Shown: positions 7,051-13,966 of the stretch, piece by piece | Layout of the letters: each line of letters opens with the position of its first letter | How positions within the stretch are numbered: the first letter of the stretch is position 1 | From: CALWZE01 sp036644375 | GTDB lineage: Bacteria; Bacillota; Clostridia; Oscillospirales; Ruminococcaceae | NCBI GenBank assembly: GCA_036644375.1 | Contig: JAVXQD010000035.1 | Span: 1-20,562, forward strand | Length of the DNA: 20,562 nucleotides | Reading direction: 5' to 3' | Translations under genes and position numbers: made by a program | The notes under the pieces: model-generated | Told to the model about the DNA's origin: nothing | The model's input: the letters and a program-made list of their open reading frames with translations, nothing else | Databases searched by the model: none

Positions 7051-9012
7051 ATGAAAATGCGTTCGCAAGATAAACCGACTCGGGCAAACGATAACAATTC
7101 CGAATCAAATACTTTGCTTGAGGCAGCGATGAATTCAGCCGACTCTGAAAGCTCAAAAAAAGCGGCTCACCGCTTTTCGTTGGGCGAATTCAGTTTTAAG
7201 GCACTGGCGGTGCTGATTTCAGTTGTGACGCTGTGCACCTTGACTACCTCCGCATGGTATTTTAACGACTATATGCGCACAACGACAACCAAACGCACAC
7301 TCCCCACTGTGACGCGCAGTCTTTCACAAAATTTGCAAAAAGTGTCATATGCTCCGGCTGTCAGCTATGCTCTGCGTATAGTTCCGACTTCGGCTGAGCT
7401 TGATTTGGGAGTTACAGTCATCGACGAATATGACGCCATCGTATCCGGTTATCCTTTCGAAATTACAATTACTCCTCCGGACGGCGGAGACCCCGTAACC
7501 CAAACCGATGAGGATATGGACGGTCAGATTTATTTTGATGGCCTTAAAGAAGGAAATTATACTGTAGCCCTGACAAAGGCAGATGGATATATAATACCGA
7601 AGCCCATTGAAGCGGCTGTTCAGCCGAAGGTGACCTATGAGAGAATTGATGTCAGCGATAAGATTGTTGACAGCAGCGACGTGAATGCGTCTGAAGAGGA
7701 TAAGCAATTTGGCGGAAATACAGGTGCCGACAGTGGCAGCGGCACCCCTAAGCCCCCTCCTGCAAGTTCAATTGAATTTGTCGAGTCCTCATCTAAAACA
7801 GAAACAAAAACCACAACCATTGACAAAATCGTCAACGGTGTTCAGGTTTATGCATACAAGCCTACTCTGTCAGCGGGCGGAAAGCTTTTGTACAGTGACA
7901 AAACCGAGTCGGATATGCTTGCGGTGCTTGATTCCAACGGTTATTTGATTAAGGGACAGCGTGTCATTGACGATACGCCTCCTGTTACTCCCCCAACCCC
8001 CGTTGACCCCGTTAAGCCACCTGATCCTGTCAAGCCGCCTGATCCCGTCAAACCACCCGTTGACCCGGCCAAGCCTGTTGACCCGCCCGCCGAAGTTCCC
8101 GGCACAACTCCGCCGGCACAAAGCGGAGACAATGGAAATCCAAACGGAGTCGGTGGTCCGACAACTGTTGATGTTCAGCTCATTGATGCAAATTATCAAC
8201 TCGTTGCAGACTCGGTTTCCGGAAAAACAATATTGGCGGAAAAAATCAAGATCACCGAAACCAAGACCTCTAATGTCACCACCTATTACGGGTGGCAGAC
8301 ACTTAACGGAAAAACATATTATTACGATAAAAACGGCGTTGCCGTGACAGGCTGGCAGATTATTCAGGGAATTACATATTTCTTTGCATCTGACGGCGCC
8401 CGCGGCGGCAGCATAGGAATTGATGTTTCTACGTGGCAGGGCAGTATCAATTGGTCAAAGGTCAAAGCCTCAGGCGTTGACTATGTATTTGTCAGACTCG
8501 GATTCCGCGGATATGGCAGCGGCGCTCTCGTCCTTGACAACATGTATCATCAGCATATGCAGGGAGCTCTGGCGGCAGGCTTGAAAGTCGGAGTATACTT
8601 CTTCACTCAGGCCATAAACACCCAGGAGGCAGTCGAGGAGGCAAGCATGTGCTTACAGCTTGTGAGCGGATACAAAATTTCATATCCTATTGCGATAGAT
8701 ATCGAATGGGCCGCTCCTAACGCTCGCACGAACAGTCTGACCAACGCCCAGCGAACAGAAATTTGCCGCGCATTTTGCGAAACTATCAGAAATAGCGGCG
8801 GAGGATATACACCGGCGGTATATGCAAACAAGTATTACTTTACAAGTTTGCTCAACACGCCTCAGCTTGAGAACTATATTATCTGGCTTGCGCATTATAC
8901 AGAGCAGACAAGCTATGCCAGAAGATATGACATCTGGCAATATTCTTCCACCGGCTCGGTTCCCGGAATATCCGGCGGTGTAGACATGAATATCAGCTAT
9001 CTCGGATATTAA
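7051..9012 (+). CDS. Membrane-anchored GH25 lysozyme with CnaB-like domain, Pro-rich stalk and cell-wall-binding repeats
   Basis: This is a 653-residue protein; ATG 7051 follows GAGGAAG at good spacing. Residues 1-48 are polar and cytoplasmic. Residues about 49-70 (FKALAVLISVVTLCTLTTSAWY) form a single membrane anchor, so the bulk is outside. Residues about 110-190 resemble a CnaB/prealbumin-like beta domain (EITITPPDGG, GNYTVALTKADGY). Residues about 307-353 are a Pro-rich stalk with DPVKPP repeats. Residues about 411-452 carry choline-binding-type wall repeats (YYGWQTLNGKTYYYDKNG, GWQIIQG). The GH25 domain fills 455-653, with Asp458 in IDVSTWQG and the catalytic pair Asp550/Glu552 in AIDIEW. 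The predicted role is cleavage of peptidoglycan at N-acetylmuramic acid, in remodelling or division. It is a single-gene unit closed by a terminator. Confidence 0.92.
   Translation: MKMRSQDKPTRANDNNSESNTLLEAAMNSADSESSKKAAHRFSLGEFSFKALAVLISVVTLCTLTTSAWYFNDYMRTTTTKRTLPTVTRSLSQNLQKVSYAPAVSYALRIVPTSAELDLGVTVIDEYDAIVSGYPFEITITPPDGGDPVTQTDEDMDGQIYFDGLKEGNYTVALTKADGYIIPKPIEAAVQPKVTYERIDVSDKIVDSSDVNASEEDKQFGGNTGADSGSGTPKPPPASSIEFVESSSKTETKTTTIDKIVNGVQVYAYKPTLSAGGKLLYSDKTESDMLAVLDSNGYLIKGQRVIDDTPPVTPPTPVDPVKPPDPVKPPDPVKPPVDPAKPVDPPAEVPGTTPPAQSGDNGNPNGVGGPTTVDVQLIDANYQLVADSVSGKTILAEKIKITETKTSNVTTYYGWQTLNGKTYYYDKNGVAVTGWQIIQGITYFFASDGARGGSIGIDVSTWQGSINWSKVKASGVDYVFVRLGFRGYGSGALVLDNMYHQHMQGALAAGLKVGVYFFTQAINTQEAVEEASMCLQLVSGYKISYPIAIDIEWAAPNARTNSLTNAQRTEICRAFCETIRNSGGGYTPAVYANKYYFTSLLNTPQLENYIIWLAHYTEQTSYARRYDIWQYSSTGSVPGISGGVDMNISYLGY
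7972..8110 (+). repeat. Proline-rich stalk-coding repeat (DPVKPP units)
   Basis: Codons for TPPVTPPTPVDPVKPP are followed by two further DPVKPP units and a degenerate VDPAKPVDPP. The hexapeptide units use different synonymous codons, so they are not very recent duplicates. The unit number could vary between strains. Confidence 0.75.
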
Positions 9013-9022
9013 TCGAAAAGTC

Positions 9023-9062
9023 AAAAAGCATTCTCTTCCGTTTGAAGAGGATGCTTTTTTGT
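9023..9062 (+). terminator. Rho-independent terminator after the lysozyme gene
   Basis: The left arm, AAAAAGCATTCTCTTC (from 9023), pairs with GAAGAGGATGCTTTTTT (to 9060) with one mismatch and a short loop. It ends in a T run 10 bases after the TAA. Confidence 0.85.
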
Positions 9063-9103
9063 TTTCTTCTTGTTGCGGTCATAATTTGTTAAAAAATATG
9101 CGC

Positions 9104-9255
9104 TATAATAATGACATGGCAATAGTAACTGCACTATGTCTTAAGTGAGGGTCTGCACTTAAGAGACACGGAACTATAGGAGCTTTGCAGCCTGCGCGCT
9201 TTGATTGCCTCAGACATTCTAACTACTTTTATTTTTTACTTAATACAAACGAGGA
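9104..9255 (+). promoter_or_regulatory. Structured leader or small RNA before the phospholipase C-like gene
   Basis: A perfect TATAAT (9104-9109) is followed by about 145 non-coding bases. These contain a perfect 8-bp hairpin, CTTAAGTG (9140-9147) with CACTTAAG (9156-9163). An enclosing helix is possible between GGCAAT (9118-9123) and ATTGCC (9204-9209). No good -35 was found at 16-18 bp. The segment is either a 5' leader of the next gene or a small RNA; it matches no riboswitch class I can name. Confidence 0.35.
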
Positions 9256-9264
9256 ATGCGTTTT

Positions 9265-10059
9265 ATGCCCGATTTTTTAACCCATGCACTTTTTGCACAA
9301 AAGCTTTTGGATAACGGTAATTTTTCACTTAAACCCTACTGCGAGAGACACGCAAATTTGTTCAGACTCGGTTCTCAGGGACCGGATCTGCTTTTTTATC
9401 TTGCACATGTTTCTCACGGACACAAATTTTCTGAGCTCGGTGAGCGTCTGCACAGCATGAAAACCACAGATGTATTGCAGTTTTTGCACTCACTGGATTT
9501 TAAGAATACCGATTATTCATTTGCATGTGCCTATTTGGGAGGCTATGCGGCGCATCTGTGTCTTGATGAAACTATTCATCCCTTTATTGAGAGAAAAGCT
9601 GCCGAGCTTGCGGAAAAGTACGGATACAGTGTCGGCTGCGGTCATGTCAAATATGAAAATCGCATCGAATCGCGGCATTTTGTCGAAACAACAGGGCATC
9701 AGCCCTGTGAATATATTTTGCGCTGCGATTTGCCTGCTACAGCAAGAGAGACTGCCGTGGTCGCTGATTTAAATTGTATGATAATTAAGCAAATATTAAA
9801 TGTTGATATCGATCAAAAACTGATTGCCAACGCAATAGGCCGTCTTCCAAAACTTTTCAATGTGATTTTCGATCGAAAACAGCATTATCAAAAAGCACTT
9901 GACTGTTTGTGCGGAATATCTAAAAGAGATTTGCCTGTTCGATGGCGTTTTAAGCGGGACTATGTTGAAGATGAGCAGCTCCTTCCCGCTTCCGAGTATT
10001 CCGAATTCACATCTCTTTACAATTCCGCCGCTGACAAATATCTATATATTGTATGCTGA
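9265..10059 (+). CDS. Zinc-dependent phospholipase C family protein
   Basis: Two in-frame ATGs exist at 9256 and 9265. The second is preferred because GAGGA (9251-9255) is 9 bases before it but only 1 base before the first, and the family begins MPDFLTH. The 264-residue protein has MPDFLTHALFAQKLL, LGSQGPDLLFY, YLGGYAAHLCLDETIHPF and, in mid-protein, HVKYENRIESR. These His, Asp and Glu residues are the metal ligands expected in the zinc-dependent phospholipase C/S1-P1 nuclease fold. There is no signal peptide, unlike secreted clostridial toxins. It is the cytoplasmic hypothetical version common in clostridia, so phospholipase activity should not be assumed. It ends at TGA 10057-10059. Confidence 0.8.
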   Translation: MPDFLTHALFAQKLLDNGNFSLKPYCERHANLFRLGSQGPDLLFYLAHVSHGHKFSELGERLHSMKTTDVLQFLHSLDFKNTDYSFACAYLGGYAAHLCLDETIHPFIERKAAELAEKYGYSVGCGHVKYENRIESRHFVETTGHQPCEYILRCDLPATARETAVVADLNCMIIKQILNVDIDQKLIANAIGRLPKLFNVIFDRKQHYQKALDCLCGISKRDLPVRWRFKRDYVEDEQLLPASEYSEFTSLYNSAADKYLYIVC

Positions 10060-10079
10060 TAAATTTTTTACACTATATA

Positions 10080-10109
10080 TTGACTTTAATCCTCTGTCAG
10101 TGCTATAAT
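10080..10109 (+). promoter_or_regulatory. Extended -10 promoter of the small NrdD-like gene
   Basis: TTGACT (10080-10085), an 18-bp spacer and TGC-TATAAT (TATAAT at 10104-10109) form a strong promoter 55 bases before the ATG at 10164. Confidence 0.75.
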
Positions 10110-10163
10110 AACACCATACAAATCAGACAGTTATACTGACCTTATAAAAGGAGTGTATTTATA

Positions 10164-10427
10164 ATGACCATCAATGTAAATAACGGCACAATGTCCAAAA
10201 AAGAGCAGGATGCTTATGTGGACTATGTGCTTCGCAAGCATCCTAACCAAAAGCTCGATTCAATGTCGATTGATCTCGACGGGGACTTTGTTAATCTTGA
10301 ATATAAATTTCAGCAGCAGCCGTTTGACCGAATTCGCCGCATTACCGGATATTTGGTCGGAACGATGGATCGCTGGAATGATGCAAAAGTAGCCGAGGAG
10401 CATGACCGAGTTAAGCATTCACTTTAA
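10164..10427 (+). CDS. Small protein resembling the C-terminal part of anaerobic ribonucleotide reductase (NrdD-like)
   Basis: This is an 87-residue protein with AAAAGGAG upstream of ATG 10164. The C-terminal half, FDRIRRITGYLVGTMDRWNDAKVAEEHDRVKH, matches the pattern of the NrdD tail (R-x-TGYL...W/F-N-x-x-K-x-x-E...R) found in short clostridial proteins annotated as anaerobic ribonucleoside-triphosphate reductase. It lacks the NrdD catalytic core and the Cys-rich zinc motif, so it cannot be a reductase by itself. It might be a regulatory or binding partner. It is alone between its own promoter and a strong terminator. The family resemblance is from memory of the motif; the function is unknown. 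Confidence 0.65.
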   Translation: MTINVNNGTMSKKEQDAYVDYVLRKHPNQKLDSMSIDLDGDFVNLEYKFQQQPFDRIRRITGYLVGTMDRWNDAKVAEEHDRVKHSL

Positions 10428-10494
10428 TATTTTGTGACTGCTTTCGTGCGTTGGTAAACGCTGTATTTTCCCCTTACATTCTGCTCTCTTTGAT

Positions 10495-10543
10495 AAAGAA
10501 AACCCCGACATTCGCTCTAAACGCGAATGTCGGGGTTTTCTTT
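10495..10543. terminator. Bidirectional terminator between convergent genes
   Basis: A perfect 21-bp stem (AAAGAAAACCCCGACATTCGC at 10495-10515 with its complement at 10523-10543) and a 7-base loop lie between the NrdD-like gene and the convergent flavin reductase-rubredoxin gene. A and T runs at either end let it work in both directions. Confidence 0.92.
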
Positions 10544-10585
10544 GGTTCGGCAAGAATGCCCAAGCATTTCGGCCACAAGCTTTTC

Positions 10586-11236
10586 TTACTCGGCGTTGAA
10601 TACGCTTTTAGGCTGTCCGCAAATCGGACAGACATAGTCATCGGGCAACTCCTCAAAGGGAATTTCTCCGTCATAGACATATCCGCAGATAGAGCAAACG
10701 TATTTTGTATCATTTTTTGATTCCGGCATAGTTTTTTCCTCCTTAATATATGTGGGTGCATTTTTATGGCTCGTGCCCTTGATAACTCTGTGATAATAAG
10801 CATAGGTCATCGGATCCTTTTGAGCTAACACATCCGCGTCAATTACCTCACCGAGAAACACTGTATGTGTTGCTGTTTCCATTTTATTGATGACCTTACA
10901 GACGATATATGCGCAGCAATCTGTGATTACAGGCACCCCATCCTTAAATTCGTGTGACACTTTTTCGAATTTGTCGGTATCCTTACTTGATTTAAATCCG
11001 AAGCCACCAATCAATGTGGAATCGCTTTTTTCACCGATTATTGAAATCGCGAATTTCCCCGACTTAGCAATGCAGCCGTTTGTATAGTTGTCATGATTGA
11101 TGCTGAGAGCGATTGTAGCCGGATCTGATGTTATCTGCATAGCGCTGTTTGCCGTACAGCCGACAGGTCTGTCACCATCCATAGCTGTAACTATGTACAA
11201 TCCATATGAAAGAGCTCGAAAAGCGTTTGTGTTCAT
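10586..11236 (-). CDS. Flavin reductase-rubredoxin fusion (high-molecular-weight rubredoxin, Hrb-like)
   Basis: This is a 216-residue protein; ATG 11236 has GGAGG 7 bases upstream. Residues 1 to about 155 are an FMN-binding split-barrel flavin reductase domain (ALSYGLYIVTAMDGDRPVGCTANSAMQITSDPATIALSI, then GVPVITDCCAYIVCKV). After a short linker, residues 178-216 form a rubredoxin with Cys181, Cys184, Cys203 and Cys206 as the iron ligands (CSICGY, CPICG). This architecture is known from acetogenic clostridia, where it passes electrons from NADH to a flavodiiron protein that reduces oxygen or nitric oxide. The spacing between the two Cys pairs is only 18 residues, shorter than in classical rubredoxins. 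No flavodiiron gene is in the window. The likely role is oxidative or nitrosative stress defence in an anaerobe. Confidence 0.88.
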   Translation of the reverse strand: MNTNAFRALSYGLYIVTAMDGDRPVGCTANSAMQITSDPATIALSINHDNYTNGCIAKSGKFAISIIGEKSDSTLIGGFGFKSSKDTDKFEKVSHEFKDGVPVITDCCAYIVCKVINKMETATHTVFLGEVIDADVLAQKDPMTYAYYHRVIKGTSHKNAPTYIKEEKTMPESKNDTKYVCSICGYVYDGEIPFEELPDDYVCPICGQPKSVFNAE

Positions 11237-11490
11237 GTAAATGCCTCCGTATAATCTTTTTTGCTTACTGCGACTATAAATTCAGAATAACCGTTATCTT
11301 TTAATTATTATATCATATTTATCTTTTTTTTATAGTCATTTTCGTTATAAACTCTTGTTTTTTTCATCTGTATTTGAACAAAATATTACTAAACGGTTAC
11401 GTCATTAAGAATTCTATTGCTTTAATGCACTAAATTGTTAAAGCTGTATTACCCTATTTTTATGAGTTTTTATGAAATTGCCCAATAGCG
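11237..11490. other. AT-rich intergenic region with one inverted repeat
   Basis: These 254 bases hold a possible minus-strand -10 TATAAT for the flavin reductase gene near 11310-11325, without a convincing -35. There is also a perfect inverted repeat, GCTTTAA (11419-11425) and TTAAAGC (11438-11444), about 50 bases upstream of the next promoter. No gene was seen. Confidence 0.4.
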
Positions 11491-11519
11491 TTGACATTGC
11501 AGTTTCACTGTGCAATAAT
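11491..11519 (+). promoter_or_regulatory. Promoter of the leader ORF and probably of the liv operon
   Basis: TTGACA (11491-11496, perfect), a 17-bp spacer and AATAAT (11514-11519) preceded by TGC (extended -10) lie about 30 bases before the leader ATG. No separate promoter was found between the downstream terminator and livJ, so this one probably serves both. Confidence 0.8.
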
Positions 11520-11549
11520 TGTGACAACCTAAAAAGGGAGCCAAATAAA

Positions 11550-11663
11550 ATGACAATCAGCTTTGTAAACATCGTAATAGTCGCTATTATTAGCATTATC
11601 GTTGTCCTCGGACTACTTATTAACGATAGTGTTTCTTTTGTGGCGAAAGTTGCTGATGTATAA
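11550..11663 (+). CDS. 37-residue Ile/Val/Leu-rich peptide, candidate attenuation leader of the liv operon
   Basis: ATG 11550 has AAGGGAG (11534-11540) 9 bases upstream, and TAA is at 11661-11663. An in-frame ATG at 11472 is rejected because it lies upstream of the promoter and has no ribosome site. The peptide begins MTISFVNIVIVAIISIIVV. Of 37 residues, 8 are Ile, 9 Val and 3 Leu; residues 8-24 contain 14 branched-chain residues out of 17. It sits between a promoter and a terminator directly ahead of a branched-chain amino acid importer operon, and resembles ilv leader peptides in composition and position. The alternative is a real small membrane protein, since residues 6-24 could span a membrane; hydrophobicity alone would also enrich Ile, Val and Leu. 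Confidence 0.75.
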   Translation: MTISFVNIVIVAIISIIVVLGLLINDSVSFVAKVADV

Positions 11664-11731
11664 GGTAAGCTGAATTTATTATTTAGTAAATCAGAAAACC
11701 TTCGGCAATCGCCGAGGGTTTTCTTTTTTTA
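11642..11731 (+). promoter_or_regulatory. Candidate transcription attenuator: antiterminator and terminator ahead of livJ
   Basis: The terminator stem runs from AGAAAACC-TTCGGC (11693-11706) to GCCGA-GGGTTTTCT (11711-11724), with a 4-base loop and a long T run. The segment 11642-11660, at the end of the leader ORF, can instead pair with 11687-11706: GGCGAAAGTT opposite AACCTTCGGC (8 of 10 pairs), then CTGAT opposite ATCAG (5 pairs). The two structures exclude each other. A ribosome at the TAA (11661) would cover the antiterminator arm and allow termination. One stalled in the Ile/Val/Leu run (11571-11621) would leave it free. The fold was found by eye, without an energy calculation. Confidence 0.6.
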
Positions 11732-11778
11732 TAAAAAGCAAACCACAGAAAAACTTATTTATTTTGGAGGAAAAGAAA

Positions 11779-12936
11779 GTGAACACAAAAAAATTCTTAT
11801 CAGCAATCTTGGCAATGGTTTTGTGCGTGACCTTGTTCGCATCCTGCTCGTCAAAGCCGGAGGCAGACGTGCCGGAAGCAGGAGCTTCCGAAACAGTTAA
11901 GCTCGGCTTTATCGGACCGCTTTCCGGTCCTGCCTCACAGTATGGCGAGGGCTGCAAAAATGGCGTTGATATGTATATCAATGAGCTTAACGCAAAAGGC
12001 GGCATCAATGGCAAGCAGGTTGAGCTTATCGCCTATGATGACAAGAGCGAAGCTACGGAATCAACAAGCGCATACAGCCGCTTGGTTGACGAGGACGGCG
12101 TTGTCGCAATCTTCGGACCGGTAACAACAAACCCGGCAGAAGCCGTTGCAGCACTTGCCGCAGAGGATGGTTTTCCGCTTATCACAGCGTCGGCTACAGG
12201 CGACACCCTGACCGATATCGGTGACACATTTTTCCGCTCCTGCTTCAAGGATTCCTTCCAGGGCGTAAAAATGGGAAAATATGCATCAGAGGTTCTCGGA
12301 CTTAAAAAAGTAGCTGTTTTAATCAACAATTCCGATGCGTACAGCGTTGGTCTTGCCGGAGCTTTTGTTGATTCCTGCAAGGAAACCGGCGTTGAGGTTG
12401 TCGCAAACGAGAGCTATTCCGGCGATGATGCCGACTTTAAATCACAGCTCACAAATATCGCTGCGGCAAAGCCCGAAGCACTTTACATCCCCTATTACTA
12501 TGAAAATGTATATGCGATTGCTCAGCAGGCTAAAGAGGTCGGATTAAATGTTCCTTTCCTCGGCGGAGATGGCTTTGACGGACTTCTCGGTATTGAAAAT
12601 GTCGATGCAACTCTGCTTGAGGGCTTCATCTTTACAAACCACTATTCACAGGAAGCAAGCCCGAAATCCGGCGAATTTGCCGCTCAATATGAAACCAAAT
12701 ACGGTGTTGCCCCAATGTCATTTTCATTCACTTCGTATGATTCAGCTCAGATTCTCACCGATGCCATCGCCAAAGCAGCTTCAATGAGCTCTGAGGACAT
12801 TGTAAAGGCGCTTAAAGCCACAGACCTTGACTGTCTGACCTCGCACTATACCTTTGATGCGGATAACAACCCCTCAAAGGATTGTGCAATGATCAAAATT
12901 GAAGGCGGAAAATACGTCTTTGACCAGATGTTCTAA
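11779..12936 (+). CDS. livJ: Branched-chain amino acid ABC transporter substrate-binding lipoprotein
   Basis: The start is GTG 11779, preceded by GGAGG (11766-11770) at 8 bases; a longer reading from TTG 11764 would overlap the ribosome site. The 385-residue protein begins VNTKKFLSAILAMVLCVTLFASC, a lipoprotein signal with Cys23, then a short Glu/Pro/Ala linker. The mature part is a Leu/Ile/Val-binding fold: KLGFIGPLSGPASQYGEGCKNGVDMYINELNAKGGINGK, DDKSEATES, FGPVTTNPAEAVA, PLITASATGDTLTD and PYYYENVYAIAQQAKE. It is the first gene of a five-gene import operon behind the candidate attenuator. The ligand is presumed Leu, Ile or Val from the family and context; related proteins bind other amino acids, amides or urea. 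Confidence 0.9.
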   Translation: MNTKKFLSAILAMVLCVTLFASCSSKPEADVPEAGASETVKLGFIGPLSGPASQYGEGCKNGVDMYINELNAKGGINGKQVELIAYDDKSEATESTSAYSRLVDEDGVVAIFGPVTTNPAEAVAALAAEDGFPLITASATGDTLTDIGDTFFRSCFKDSFQGVKMGKYASEVLGLKKVAVLINNSDAYSVGLAGAFVDSCKETGVEVVANESYSGDDADFKSQLTNIAAAKPEALYIPYYYENVYAIAQQAKEVGLNVPFLGGDGFDGLLGIENVDATLLEGFIFTNHYSQEASPKSGEFAAQYETKYGVAPMSFSFTSYDSAQILTDAIAKAASMSSEDIVKALKATDLDCLTSHYTFDADNNPSKDCAMIKIEGGKYVFDQMF

Positions 12937-12952
12937 TATTAAAAGCACTGTT

Positions 12953-13030
12953 CCAAAGGGGCGGCTCATCCGCCCCTTTGGGTACTGAATAATGGACAAC
13001 AGCTTTTTGTGTTGTTATCTGTTATTCAGT
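12953..13030 (+). repeat. Two tandem intercistronic hairpins between livJ and livH
   Basis: The first is a perfect 12-bp stem, CCAAAGGGGCGG (12953-12964) with CCGCCCCTTTGG (12970-12981), and a 5-base loop. The second begins 3 bases later: ACTGAATAA (12984-12992) pairs with TTATTCAGT (13022-13030), with further inner pairing. Neither has a T run, so they look like RNA-stabilising or processing structures that raise livJ levels over the permease genes rather than full terminators. Confidence 0.7.
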
Positions 13031-13078
13031 TCATTTGTGTCTTAAGGGAAAACTAAAAAAATAAAAGGATGTGGTTTT

Positions 13079-13951
13079 GTGACCTTCATATACCATTTAT
13101 TAAACGGTATACACGTCGGCAGCATCTATGCACTGGTTGCCCTCGGCTACAGCATGGTGTACGGCATCGTTAAGCTAATCAACTTTGCACACGGCGACAT
13201 CATCATGGTCGGCGCATATGTTGCCTGGTTTGTAATCTCGTCTATGGGACTTCCGATTTGGGCGGGAATTATCGCCGCAATCGTCTTTTGTGTCATTCTC
13301 GGAATGGCGATTGAAAAAGTGGCGTACAAGCCGCTCCGCAACAGTGCGAAAATTTCATTGCTCATAACGGCAATCGGCATCAGCCTTTTGCTTGAAAATG
13401 TCGCACAGTTGATTTTTTCAACCTCAGCCAAAACCTTCCCTAATTTTTTGACCGGCGGAATTATGCTTGGTGATAAAAAAATCGGAATGACTACCATTAT
13501 CACAATCGTTGTTTCGATTATAATGATGATTTCACTCACCTTTCTTGTCAACAAAACAAAAATGGGCAAGGCGATGAGGGCGGTTTCCGAGGATTCGGAT
13601 GCTGCTCGCTTGATGGGAATAAATGTCGATAATACCATTTCCTTTACCTTTGCCATTGGTTCGGCTTTGGCTGCAGTCGCCGCTATTCTCTACTGCTGCT
13701 CATATCCGCAGGTCTATCCCACCATGGGCTCTCTGCTCGGACTGAAGGCGTTTGTCGCAGCTGTTCTCGGAGGAATAGGATCAATACCGGGCGCAGTTAT
13801 CGGAGGGTTTGCAATAGGAATAGCCGAAAGCCTGACAAAGGGATATATCAGCTCAAGCCTTGCTGATGCAATCGTTTTTGGTATCCTTATAGTGACCCTG
13901 CTTATCAAACCGACCGGAATTCTCGGCAAAAACATTGCCGAGAAAGTTTAA
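13079..13951 (+). CDS. livH: Branched-chain amino acid ABC transporter permease LivH
   Basis: The GTG start at 13079 has AAAAGGA about 9 bases upstream. The 290-residue protein is an all-helical inner-membrane permease. It shows the family N-terminus (HLLNGIHVGSIYALVALGYSMVYGIVKLINFAHGD), the cytoplasmic loop that contacts the ATPase (GKAMRAVSEDSDAARLMGIN) and a glycine-rich segment (LKAFVAAVLGGIGSIPGAVIGG). It forms the translocation path with LivM. The frame ends 15 bases before livM, and length and order are standard for the liv operon. Confidence 0.93.
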   Translation: MTFIYHLLNGIHVGSIYALVALGYSMVYGIVKLINFAHGDIIMVGAYVAWFVISSMGLPIWAGIIAAIVFCVILGMAIEKVAYKPLRNSAKISLLITAIGISLLLENVAQLIFSTSAKTFPNFLTGGIMLGDKKIGMTTIITIVVSIIMMISLTFLVNKTKMGKAMRAVSEDSDAARLMGINVDNTISFTFAIGSALAAVAAILYCCSYPQVYPTMGSLLGLKAFVAAVLGGIGSIPGAVIGGFAIGIAESLTKGYISSSLADAIVFGILIVTLLIKPTGILGKNIAEKV

Positions 13952-13966
13952 GGGAGGAATTGGAAA

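Noticed and set aside
7972..8110. CRISPR-like or tandem DNA repeat in the lysozyme gene
   Set aside because: The periodicity is protein-level DPVKPP coding with synonymous variation; there are no spacers.
9104..9255. 6S RNA
   Set aside because: The structured part is only about 95 bases, and the long closing stem and central bubble of 6S RNA are not evident.
11472..11663. 63-codon version of the Ile/Val/Leu-rich ORF
   Set aside because: Its ATG lies upstream of the TTGACA/AATAAT promoter and has no ribosome site; the internal ATG at 11550 has both in the right order.
12953..12981. Full transcription terminator after livJ
   Set aside because: The stem is strong but is followed by GTACTGAAT rather than a T run, and livH-M-G-F follow with no evident promoter.
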